A program made the position numbers and the translations under genes. Below the pieces are notes generated by a model that was not told where the DNA came from, searched no databases, and saw nothing but the letters and a program-made list of their open reading frames with translations. Of a stretch of DNA of 5,771 nucleotides, positions 1 through 5,771 are shown in pieces. The stretch is taken from assembly GCA_024695285.1 (NCBI GenBank), contig JAILIM010000076.1, forward strand, positions 1 to 5,771. The letters run 5' to 3'. Origin of the DNA: Bacteroidales bacterium. GTDB taxonomy: Bacteria > Bacteroidota > Bacteroidia > Bacteroidales > UBA932. Position 1 is the first letter of the stretch; each line of letters begins with the position of its first letter.

Positions 1-1
1 C

Positions 2-316
2 GACCTTGCTTTTTTCCTGAAAGTAATAGGATCCCAGAACTCTTCTGAAATGACCTGGAAGTTGGTTGATATTCCGAGGAGAATGCTTGTCGATGGAGAG
101 TTTCTCAAGCAGGTCAATGAAACCTCAAACCGATGGTTCCAAAGCGACATATCCGGATTGTCAGTCCAAAGCAAGATCCGCCTCCTGCCCTATATCTATC
201 GGACGATGAAGACTTCTGTCCCCCAACTGGCCAGAACTTTCGGGCTAAGCCGCGAAGAAATAACCCACATTCTGGCTCCCCGGCGGGCGCGGTCCCGCCC
301 TCACACCGGAGGGTAG
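2..316 (+). CDS. C-terminal part of a REP-associated tyrosine transposase-like protein (5' end outside window)
   Basis: The frame is open from the left edge (codons from base 2) to a TAG at 314-316, so about 104 residues of a longer protein are visible; the internal ATG at 50 is probably not the start. The recognisable part runs from about residue 62 to 94: a basic, leucine-rich helix (KIRLLPYIYRTMKTS) followed by PQLARTFGLSREEITHIL, which reads as a helix-turn-helix. This resembles the DNA-binding tail of RAYT (Y1, IS200-like) transposases, which mobilise short palindromic repeats. The catalytic HUH and tyrosine motifs would lie upstream and cannot be seen. Support comes from the neighbours: palindromic, repeated sequences begin inside its last codons. 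The final 13 residues (APRRARSRPHTGG) are encoded by repeat sequence and look like an accidental extension. A hand count of 61-240 gives about 48% GC, lower than the minus-strand genes. Another HTH protein remains possible. Confidence 0.55.
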   Translation, partial: DLAFFLKVIGSQNSSEMTWKLVDIPRRMLVDGEFLKQVNETSNRWFQSDISGLSVQSKIRLLPYIYRTMKTSVPQLARTFGLSREEITHILAPRRARSRPHTGG

Positions 317-420
317 TGTCCCGCCCTTTCCCCGGCGGTTAGTGACTTGCCCTTTACCTGCGGGCAAGGCCTTGAGCATCCTGCTGGCAAGGCCCTTGGA
401 CTCCCCCGGCGGGCAAGGTC
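278..420. repeat. Degenerate tandem array, about 26-bp period, GC-rich REP-like units
   Basis: Three 26-bp units align without gaps at 282-307, 308-333 and 334-359; by hand, the first and second share 18 of 26 bases and the second and third share 19 of 26. The common pattern is GGxGG, then often TAGTG, then a pyrimidine-rich CCCGCCCT or CTTGCCCT, ending in CC. A related boundary motif (CCCCGGCGGG-like) recurs at 278, 304, 330, 356 and about 404. From 356 the units change to a GGGCAAGG core, at 362-369, 385-392 (first base T) and 411-418, spaced 23 and 26 bp. Local inverted repeats occur: GGCGGG/CCCGCC at 282-287 and 294-299, and CTTGCCC/GGGCAAG at 346-352 and 362-368. The array begins inside the 3' end of the RAYT-like gene. 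Length and period do not fit a CRISPR. Confidence 0.7.
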
Positions 421-446
421 TAAAAAGAATGCCGGGACCTTGCCCG
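410..446. repeat. REP-like inverted repeat 1 (11-bp arms, 15-nt loop)
   Basis: The arms CGGGCAAGGTC (410-420) and GACCTTGCCCG (436-446) are perfect reverse complements around a 15-base loop. The arm core is the same as in the second inverted repeat 73 bp downstream, and the left arm is also the last GGGCAAGG unit of the tandem array. It lies in the gap between two convergent genes, a typical position for REP elements. It could act as a transposase recognition hairpin or as a 3'-end stabiliser. It lacks the T-tract of an intrinsic terminator on either strand. Confidence 0.7.
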
Positions 447-482
447 GCGATGTGCCACAGAAGGGCCTCAAAGCATGATTCG

Positions 483-519
483 TGGGCAAGGTCTGCCCCA
501 CATAATTAGACCTTGCCCA
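483..519. repeat. REP-like inverted repeat 2 (12-bp arms, 13-nt loop)
   Basis: The arms TGGGCAAGGTCT (483-494) and AGACCTTGCCCA (508-519) are perfect 12-bp reverse complements around a 13-base loop. The left and right arm cores each lie exactly 73 bp from those of the first inverted repeat, with the same 25-bp arm-to-arm distance, while the loop sequences differ. The outer edge is 9 bp beyond the stop codon of the S41 protease gene (stop at 529-531), so in that gene's transcript this would be a strong stem just after the stop codon. No U-tract follows it in the minus-strand direction, so a classical rho-independent terminator is not supported, although an mRNA-stabilising or attenuating role is possible. 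Confidence 0.75.
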
Positions 520-528
520 GCAGATTAA

Positions 529-2055
529 CTACAGATTCGCCATTGCGGCTTTGAAGACGTCGTCTGTCTTGAGGTAGAGGTGGTAGAAGGCATTGTCACC
601 AAGCTTGCTGTAGCGGCCGACGAGGGCCTGGACCTGGGTCATCATATAAGTCTTCTCAACCTGCCACTCGGAGGCCGTGGGCTCAAGCCCGTCGTGCTTC
701 TTGGCAAAGGCCAGGAAGCCCTTTTCGAGTCCTGCCCTGTCCAGATATCGGACCAATTCGGAATAGCTGTCTATCGCCTGCAGCTCGCTGCGGTGGCCGT
801 CGAAATAGGCGGAGGCGAAACGCATGGGCGTCGCCTTGCGGTTGCAGTTGATGTAGAAAGACTCGACCTTGGTGGTGTCGATAGGCACGAAGACGTCGGG
901 CACGATTCCGCCGTTGTCGACGTGCATACTGTCGGCCGCCACCATCTCGCCATTCTCGTAGCGTTTATAGATATCGTACTGATAGTCATCGGAATACGGC
1001 TTCTGGATGCAGCGGCCTGAAGGGGTATAGAAACGAGCCACGGTGAGCCTGATGCCGGAGCCGTCGGTGAAGTTGACGGGTTCCTGGACGAGGCCCTTGC
1101 CGAAGGTGCGGCGCCCTACCAGCTTCGCCCTGCCGTTGTCCTGCATGGCGCCGGCGAAGATTTCGCTGGAAGAAGCACTGCCGTCGGACACCAGCAGCGT
1201 CAGGCCGACATCCTGCAGGAAGCCCTTGCCGTCGGCGTGGTATTCCTCACGCTTGCGGTGCAGGCCCTCCATGTACACGATGAGCTTGTTCTTCGCCAGG
1301 AAGAAGTTGCTGAGCATCAGCGCCTGGTCGAAGAAGCCGCCGCTGTTGTCGCGCAGGTCCACGACCATGTGCTTCATGCCCTGTGCCTGCAGGTCCTTAG
1401 CCGTCTGCATGAACTCGGCCGCGGTGGTGCGGGAGAACTTGCTCAGGCGCACGAAAGCGGTGGTATCGCTGACCATGAATGCTGCATCGACGGAATGGGT
1501 GGGTATCTTGGCGCGCGTGATGTCGAACGGTATCACCTCGGAGCCGCGCTTGACGGTCACGGTGACCTTAGTGCCTGAAGGTCCTTTCATACGGCGGACC
1601 ATGCTGTCCTGAGGGAAAGAGACGCCGGCAATGGAGATCGTGTCCACCTTCAGCAGGCGGTCGCCGGGCTGCATTCCAAGCTTCTCCGCCGGCCCGCCGG
1701 GAATCACTTCTATGACCACGGCGGTGTCGTTGGGCACGTTGAACTGTATTCCTATGCCGGAAAAGTTGCCCGCGAGGTCTTCCTCGGTCTCCTCAAGGCG
1801 CTGCGGCGGCATATACATGGAATGCGGATCCAGGGCCTGCAGCGCTGCGGAAACGGCCGCTTCCGTGACTTTGGCGCGATCCACTTCGTCCACGTAGTTC
1901 TCATCGACGGTCTGCAGCACCAGGTTAAGCTTGCGCCAGTCCGAGTACTGAACCTTCAGCATGCGGCGGTGCTCCGAAAGGCGGTTGGCGGTCATCACGA
2001 CGCCGGCCCCCAGCAGCACGCCCAGCACGAGCATCACAAAGGAAGAACGCTTCAT
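529..2055 (-). CDS. S41 family C-terminal processing peptidase (CtpA/Prc type), membrane-anchored
   Basis: This encodes a serine protease with a Ser/Lys dyad that trims or degrades envelope proteins from their C-termini in the periplasm. Using ATG 2055-2053 the protein has 508 residues. An N-terminal basic stretch and hydrophobic segment at about 6-23 (FVMLVLGVLLGAGVVMTA) is an uncleaved anchor or signal peptide. A PDZ domain covers about 90-172 (GIGIQF near 100, GPAEKLGMQPGD near 121). The S41 core includes VVDLRDNSGG (about 231-240), SASSSEIFAGAMQD with likely nucleophile Ser295 and Asp306, and TFGKG with general base Lys320. The Ser to Asp to Lys spacing (11 and 25) equals that of E. coli Prc. 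A 150-residue C-terminal extension follows. I chose this start because it lies one base after the deaminase stop codon; a start 54 bp upstream would give a non-signal-like N-terminus overlapping that gene. It is the last gene of the cluster. Confidence 0.93.
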   Translation of the reverse strand: MKRSSFVMLVLGVLLGAGVVMTANRLSEHRRMLKVQYSDWRKLNLVLQTVDENYVDEVDRAKVTEAAVSAALQALDPHSMYMPPQRLEETEEDLAGNFSGIGIQFNVPNDTAVVIEVIPGGPAEKLGMQPGDRLLKVDTISIAGVSFPQDSMVRRMKGPSGTKVTVTVKRGSEVIPFDITRAKIPTHSVDAAFMVSDTTAFVRLSKFSRTTAAEFMQTAKDLQAQGMKHMVVDLRDNSGGFFDQALMLSNFFLAKNKLIVYMEGLHRKREEYHADGKGFLQDVGLTLLVSDGSASSSEIFAGAMQDNGRAKLVGRRTFGKGLVQEPVNFTDGSGIRLTVARFYTPSGRCIQKPYSDDYQYDIYKRYENGEMVAADSMHVDNGGIVPDVFVPIDTTKVESFYINCNRKATPMRFASAYFDGHRSELQAIDSYSELVRYLDRAGLEKGFLAFAKKHDGLEPTASEWQVEKTYMMTQVQALVGRYSKLGDNAFYHLYLKTDDVFKAAMANL

Positions 2056-2056
2056 C

Positions 2057-2458
2057 TCAGTCCACTTTTTCCACTTCGATTCCGGCTCTCCTGAGAAGGT
2101 CGATGCCATCCGTCAGACGGTACTCATCCTTATAGACCACCCTCTTTATGCCGCTCTGTATTATTAACTTGGAGCACTCTATGCAGGGGGCTGCGGTCAC
2201 GTATAGCGTTGCGCCCAGGCTGCTGTTGCCGGACTTGGCTATCTTGGAAATGGCATTCGCTTCGGCATGGAGCACATAGGGCTTGGTGACTCCGTTCTCC
2301 TCGCAGACATTCTCGAATCCGGAGGGGGTGCCGTTGTAGCCGTCGGAGATTATCATGTTGTCCTTCACAAGCAGGGCGCCCACCTGGCGGCGCTTGCAAT
2401 AGGAATTCTTGGCCCAAATCTCGGCCATTTCAAGGTATCGCTGGTCAAATTTCTTCAT
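2057..2458 (-). CDS. dCMP deaminase family protein (zinc-dependent cytidine/deoxycytidylate deaminase fold)
   Basis: The product probably deaminates dCMP to dUMP in the cytoplasm, feeding thymidylate synthase. The 133-residue protein has the complete zinc-site signature: HAE at 64-66 (His64 as ligand, Glu66 as proton shuttle) and PCIEC at 91-95 (Cys92 and Cys95 as ligands). The GYNGTPSGFENVCEE stretch at 40-54 matches the substrate-binding loop of dCMP deaminases rather than of tRNA adenosine or guanine deaminases. It is slightly short for the family but looks whole at both ends. Its ATG (2458-2456) overlaps the upstream ligase stop in an ATGA arrangement, suggesting translational coupling, and its TGA (2059-2057) is one base before the protease ATG. 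As I recall, deaminase followed by an S41 protease is a common pair in Bacteroidales; no direct functional link is evident. ComEB-type or a broader nucleotide specificity cannot be excluded. Confidence 0.9.
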   Translation of the reverse strand: MKKFDQRYLEMAEIWAKNSYCKRRQVGALLVKDNMIISDGYNGTPSGFENVCEENGVTKPYVLHAEANAISKIAKSGNSSLGATLYVTAAPCIECSKLIIQSGIKRVVYKDEYRLTDGIDLLRRAGIEVEKVD

Positions 2459-4107
2459 CGCTGGTAGAGGTATCGTTTAATGCTGCGCTTGGGGGTGCGT
2501 TCGAAGTCCTCGGGGAGGAATTCAATCTTGCGTATCTGGGCATAGACCGGCAGCTGTCTGTTAACTTCGGGAAGCATCTCATTGATGCGGTCCTTGACCT
2601 GGTCCGGATCGAGGCCGGCGGACTGGCCCTGGCCGTAATCGGGGTATATGAGGGCCGTCAGGCCGCCGTTGTCTTCGATAACGAGCGACTCGACCACGTA
2701 GTTGAGGTTGTTGATGACGGCCTCCAGTTCTTCAGGGTATATATTCTGGCCGGAAGGACCGAGTATCATGCACTTGGAGCGGCCGCGCAGGTAGAGGTAG
2801 CCGTCGCAGTCCATCACGCCCATATCTCCGGTCTTGAACCAGTCGTCGTTGGTGAAGGCCGCCTTGGTCGCCTGGCGGTTGTTGTAGTAGCCGAGGAACA
2901 CGTTGTCGCCCTTGACCTGCACCTCGCCGGGAATCTTCTCAGGGTTCGGGGAATCGATACGCACCTGGCAGCCCGGAATCGGCACGCCGCAGGAGCCGAG
3001 CTTGGTCTTGTTCCATTTAGCGTAGGTGATGATGGGGCCGCACTCGGTCATTCCGTAACCCACTGTGAAGGGGAAACGCACGCGGCGCAGGAACTGTTCA
3101 ACCTCCGGGTTGAATGCGGCTCCGCCGAGAATCACTTCCTCGAACTTGCCGCCAAAGGCGTTAATCATGCCCTCGCGTATCTTCCCGAGCACTATCTGGT
3201 CCACGAAAGGAATGCGGAGCCAGGCTTTGTTCTTGTCGGCTATGGGCTTGATCTGGGACTTGTAGACCTTCTCGATGATAAGGGGCACGGCGATAATCAC
3301 GTCCGGATGGATCTCGGAGAACGCTTTCATAATGACCTTGGGGCTGGGCACACGCGTCAGGAAATGCACGTGGGCGCCTATGGTCATTTCAAAGAGGAAC
3401 TCGAACATCATTCCGTACATATGGGCGGAAGGCAGCATGGCCACCATGTTCGACTCGTTGGTCATCTGCGGTTCGGCGGTCTCCCCTGCCAGGCGAATGT
3501 TGCAAAGCAGGGACCTGTAGGGCAGCATCACGCCCTTGGAGAAGCCGGAAGTGCCTGAGGTATAGTTGATAAGCGCAAGCTCCTCAGGGGAATCCTCATA
3601 GTAGTTGACATCCTCCTTCGAGAAGCCCTGCGGGTATTTTTCCTTGATTGTGGCGGAGAGATGGACGCGGGCCTGCACCATGTCTTCGCTCCTGGCGAAG
3701 AGATAGGTGAATGATGACATCTGTACGAAAACCTGCACGCCGGGCATCTCCGACTCGGAAAGGCCTTCCCATATCGTGTCATCCACGAAGAACACCTTGG
3801 CCTCGCAATGGTTCACGAGGTAGTGGATGTTCTCGGGCTTGAACTCGTGGAGCAGCGGCACCGGCACGGCGCCATAGGTCATCGCGGCGATGAAACAAAC
3901 GCCCCAGTTGACCTGGTTGCGGGCGCAGAGGGCAACCTTGTCACCCTTCTGCAGGCCGCATTCCTTGAAGCATATATGAAGATATGCAACGCGTTTCGCC
4001 ACATCGCCATAGCTCAGGGTAATGCCTTGATAATTGGATAACGCTGCGCGGTCCCAATTCTCCTTGATGCTTTTTTCAAGCAATTTGTTTACCGAGCGGA
4101 ATTCCAT
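2455..4107 (-). CDS. Long-chain acyl-CoA synthetase-like AMP-binding protein (ANL superfamily)
   Basis: This 550-residue enzyme is expected to activate a fatty acid with ATP to acyl-AMP and then form acyl-CoA. The phosphate-binding A3 motif YTSGTSGFSKG lies at 182-192, the A5 motif YGMTECGP at 351-358, the A7 aspartate in TGD at 426-428, and the hinge and A8 region RGRSKCMILGPSGQNIYPEE at 441-460. The N-terminal half carries typical GDKVALCARN and YGAVPVPL stretches. The length is usual for the family. The C-terminal A10 region reads RTPKRSIKRYLYQR; the family lysine falls at or near Ser542 by eye, with lysines at 540 and 544 nearby, so adenylation chemistry should be checked. No transmembrane segment is evident. 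Substrate chain length cannot be read from the sequence. The gene starts 19 bp inside the upstream lipoprotein gene and overlaps the deaminase start by 4 bp, so the three are probably co-translated. Confidence 0.88.
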   Translation of the reverse strand: MEFRSVNKLLEKSIKENWDRAALSNYQGITLSYGDVAKRVAYLHICFKECGLQKGDKVALCARNQVNWGVCFIAAMTYGAVPVPLLHEFKPENIHYLVNHCEAKVFFVDDTIWEGLSESEMPGVQVFVQMSSFTYLFARSEDMVQARVHLSATIKEKYPQGFSKEDVNYYEDSPEELALINYTSGTSGFSKGVMLPYRSLLCNIRLAGETAEPQMTNESNMVAMLPSAHMYGMMFEFLFEMTIGAHVHFLTRVPSPKVIMKAFSEIHPDVIIAVPLIIEKVYKSQIKPIADKNKAWLRIPFVDQIVLGKIREGMINAFGGKFEEVILGGAAFNPEVEQFLRRVRFPFTVGYGMTECGPIITYAKWNKTKLGSCGVPIPGCQVRIDSPNPEKIPGEVQVKGDNVFLGYYNNRQATKAAFTNDDWFKTGDMGVMDCDGYLYLRGRSKCMILGPSGQNIYPEELEAVINNLNYVVESLVIEDNGGLTALIYPDYGQGQSAGLDPDQVKDRINEMLPEVNRQLPVYAQIRKIEFLPEDFERTPKRSIKRYLYQR

Positions 4108-5321
4108 ATTCTGATACTTTGTTTTGTACTTGTGATGCGCCCACAGGGAGTGTCGAGCACGAGCCTGGCCCTGGACGGCCAGTTCTCAGGCTTCACTTCC
4201 CCGAGGGTCAGGGTGTCGAGCACGGCGCGGTCGCCGCTCAGAAGCCACTCTCCCCTGCGGACTATACAGCTGTCGGCCGGGTTGAAAAGGTCACCGAAAA
4301 GGGCGCGGACGAAACCCGTATAGGGATTCGGAACAACTTCTTCCTGTTTGGGACCCTTTGATGTACGGATCATATTCACCCGGAAACCCGGAGCCGCCAC
4401 GTAGGCCACCTCCTTGATTCCCAGCTCCTTCTCCCATGCCAGAGGATTCTTGCCGAGCTTCTTGCCGAGCTCCTGGATACGCTTCTGATACTGCGCCAGC
4501 TCCACCCTGGCATCCCTCCAGGCCTCATAGGACTTACGGAAGGAGGCGAGGTCCTCTATGGGAATGTCCACTGCCAGGCTGGCGCCGCCAGGCCATGAAG
4601 CCGCCAGTTTAGACTGGCCTTCGCCAAGGGTCTCCAGGAAATTGCAGAAATACCTGCCGGATTCAGGTTGCACGCAATCCACCTTGTCGCCGGAAACCAC
4701 CGTCCACTCCGAGGCGTCGTGCATGAAGGCATTCAGGCTTTTGCGCGGCACGCTGCACAATTCAGTGCTGAACAGCTTCGATGCCCCCGAGTTGCGGTAG
4801 ATGACAGCATCCGACGTGCCGAGCACTTCAAGCACGGAGTCGAAATCAGGGGCGTCAAGAATGGAAGATTCGGATGCAATATGACGTCCCGAAACGGTCA
4901 CCACCGTGGCAGACGGGCTGATCAGCAACACGTTATGCGTTCCGAGCGGCACGAAGGCGGAACTTATGCGAAGCGAGTCGGCCTGCGCGAGCACGGAAGG
5001 CACGGCAGCGAGGGTGTCGCCGTCATACTTCCCTGCCTCAACGATAAGCAGCGGGTAAATCGTGCCTATATTGCACAGGGCGATAACTGCGCGGCTGCGG
5101 GCAAGCCTGCCGAAATCCAGCGACCTCAGCACGGACGCCGAATCCACCATGCGTTCCATTCCCTTGTCCAGCCTGCCGAACACGCCCACCGAAAGGGCGT
5201 CGGAAGGCACGGCCCTGAGCAGCTCAGGGGCGTCACCGGGGGCCACGGAACCTGCGCCGGAGCAGGAAAGCATGCCCAGCGCAATTGCAATGGAGGTCAG
5301 GACTGGTATACACTTACGCAT
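4089..5321 (-). CDS. Putative lipoprotein of unknown function with a C-terminal coiled-coil-like segment
   Basis: I do not recognise a specific family for this 410-residue protein. It begins with a basic n-region and hydrophobic stretch (MRKCIPVLTSIAIALGMLSC), giving a plausible signal peptidase II site with Cys20 as the lipidated residue; Met at -3 makes the lipobox slightly imperfect. The residues after the cysteine are small and uncharged, without the acidic export signal seen on many Bacteroidota surface lipoproteins, so a periplasm-facing location is likelier. The body alternates strand-like hydrophobic segments. LLRAVPSDALSVGVFG (34-49) recalls proteins annotated DUF3352, but this is only an impression. 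A charged helix at about 261-303 (KSYEAWRDARVELAQYQKR) looks able to form a coiled coil. The C-terminus (TSTKQSIRIWNSAR) lies within the ligase overlap and may be a late frame change. It sits 3 bp after the GH2 stop codon, suggesting co-transcription with it and the acyl-CoA ligase. Confidence 0.75.
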   Translation of the reverse strand: MRKCIPVLTSIAIALGMLSCSGAGSVAPGDAPELLRAVPSDALSVGVFGRLDKGMERMVDSASVLRSLDFGRLARSRAVIALCNIGTIYPLLIVEAGKYDGDTLAAVPSVLAQADSLRISSAFVPLGTHNVLLISPSATVVTVSGRHIASESSILDAPDFDSVLEVLGTSDAVIYRNSGASKLFSTELCSVPRKSLNAFMHDASEWTVVSGDKVDCVQPESGRYFCNFLETLGEGQSKLAASWPGGASLAVDIPIEDLASFRKSYEAWRDARVELAQYQKRIQELGKKLGKNPLAWEKELGIKEVAYVAAPGFRVNMIRTSKGPKQEEVVPNPYTGFVRALFGDLFNPADSCIVRRGEWLLSGDRAVLDTLTLGEVKPENWPSRARLVLDTPCGRITSTKQSIRIWNSAR

Positions 5322-5324
5322 AAC

Positions 5325-5771
5325 TTACAAATATAGCAACTTTTCGTTAGAAAAACCCACTTTCGAAGAGCCAAGACCTTCGGCGGTCGCAGTGACCACG
5401 ACACGCCCCCGGCCGGTACGGTGCAGGATTGCGGAAGCGAGCCCGTGGAAAGCATCCACGGAGGAGCTCATGAACGGTGCGTGGCTGGTAGGGTCGCCTG
5501 CGTCGGTGGCCAGGATCCCGGCAGGGCCACTGACCGAGAACGAGACATTGTTGCCTGCGTCCGGCACAAGTATGCCGTCGGCGTCAAGTATCTCCGCCCT
5601 GACATATATCAGTTCCGTGCCCTCATAGTCGGCGCTGAGCTGAATCTTTGCAGGTGCCCCTGCTGTTCGGACGCTTTCCGAGCAGAGGCACTTGCCCGCT
5701 TCATAGCAGGCGCGGTCGCTGTAAACCTTAACTTCGAGCGTCCCGGGTTCATAGACGGCCCTGTCCCAGCG
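5325..5771 (-). CDS. C-terminal part of a glycoside hydrolase family 2 (beta-galactosidase-like) protein (5' end outside window)
   Basis: The frame is open from the right edge to a TAA at 5327-5325, giving 148 residues. The first stretch (RWDRAVYEPGTLEVKVY) matches the end of the penultimate beta-sandwich in Bacteroidales GH2 enzymes, where YEPG-L-V is typical. It is followed by an Ig-like C-terminal domain: LIYVRAEILDADG at about 54-66, VPDAGNNVSFSVSGPAGIL at 69-87, then DAGDPTSHAPF and a terminal strand VVVTATAEGL. This layout is characteristic of GH2 exo-glycosidases that remove beta-linked sugars such as galactose or glucuronate from plant or host glycans, often secreted or periplasmic. 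The catalytic TIM barrel and the signal peptide lie outside the window, so substrate and location are unknown. The stop codon is 3 bp before the lipoprotein start, so these genes are probably in one transcript. Confidence 0.88.
   Translation of the reverse strand, partial: RWDRAVYEPGTLEVKVYSDRACYEAGKCLCSESVRTAGAPAKIQLSADYEGTELIYVRAEILDADGILVPDAGNNVSFSVSGPAGILATDAGDPTSHAPFMSSSVDAFHGLASAILHRTGRGRVVVTATAEGLGSSKVGFSNEKLLYL
5328..5335 (-). promoter_or_regulatory. Possible Bacteroidota -7 promoter element (TATATTTG) in front of the lipoprotein gene
   Basis: On the minus strand TATATTTG fits the Bacteroidota -7 consensus TAnnTTTG and ends 6 bases before the lipoprotein ATG. No convincing TTTG -33 element appears about 19 bases upstream, and the same bases encode the last residues and stop of the GH2 gene. 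If used, transcription would begin at or next to the start codon, giving an almost leaderless mRNA. It may equally be a chance match, with the cluster read from a promoter outside the window. Confidence 0.3.

Noticed and set aside
2..9. GACCTTGC at the left window edge as a further REP arm
   Set aside because: It is an 8-base match lying inside the coding frame of the transposase-like gene with no complementary arm nearby; it may be chance.
301..501. Minus-strand 66-codon reading frame in the gap
   Set aside because: It is composed almost entirely of the GC-rich repeats and palindromes, overlaps the end of the transposase-like gene and has no recognisable protein features.
410..519. Rho-independent terminators or integron attC sites
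   Set aside because: No T-tract follows either stem on either strand, and the arms lack the RYYYAAC/GTTRRRY ends of attC.
278..520. CRISPR array
   Set aside because: Repeat units are contiguous or nearly so (23-26 bp period) with no spacers of about 30-40 bp, units are strongly degenerate, and no cas genes are present.
580..2094. Long plus-strand reading frames opposite the protease gene
   Set aside because: They are antisense shadows of a GC-rich gene whose minus-strand product has intact catalytic motifs; their translations show no recognisable family features.
2056..2109. Upstream in-frame start for the S41 protease (18 extra residues)
   Set aside because: It would overlap the deaminase gene by over 50 bp and put a charged, non-signal-like stretch before the hydrophobic anchor; the ATG at 2055 lies one base after the deaminase stop and gives a proper membrane anchor.

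Overview
The window looks like chromosomal DNA of a GC-rich member of the Bacteroidales (Bacteroidota). The assignment rests on a Bacteroidales-style GH2 glycosidase C-terminus, genes without clear Shine-Dalgarno sequences, a TAnnTTTG-type -7 motif, and the combination of a dCMP deaminase next to an S41 C-terminal processing protease. Genus cannot be decided from the sequence.

Layout, left to right. The left edge (2-316, + strand) is the 3' end of a gene whose product ends in a helix-turn-helix-like tail, resembling the C-terminus of REP-associated (Y1/IS200-like) tyrosine transposases (RAYTs). Directly behind it, and overlapping its last codons, is a 26-bp-period degenerate tandem array (about 278-420). 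Two long inverted repeats with the same arms (GGGCAAGGTC...GACCTTGCCC) follow, at 410-446 and 483-519. This RAYT-plus-palindromes arrangement fills the 212-bp gap between two convergent genes and is the most unusual part of the window.

The rest (529-5771) is a run of minus-strand genes with almost no spacing, read from right to left. They are the C-terminus of a GH2 beta-galactosidase-like enzyme (5325-5771, cut by the window edge), a lipoprotein of unknown function (4089-5321), a long-chain acyl-CoA synthetase-like AMP-binding enzyme (2455-4107), a dCMP deaminase (2057-2458) and an S41/CtpA-type membrane-anchored protease (529-2055). Junctions are a 3-nt gap, a 19-nt overlap, a 4-nt ATGA overlap and a 1-nt gap, so the set probably forms one transcript, possibly with an internal promoter near 5328-5335.

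The products act in different places: polysaccharide degradation, envelope lipoprotein, fatty-acid activation, dTTP precursor supply and periplasmic proteolysis. No single shared pathway is evident; this reads as an ordinary mixed Bacteroidales operon. I found no CRISPR array, tRNA, rRNA or complete mobile element.
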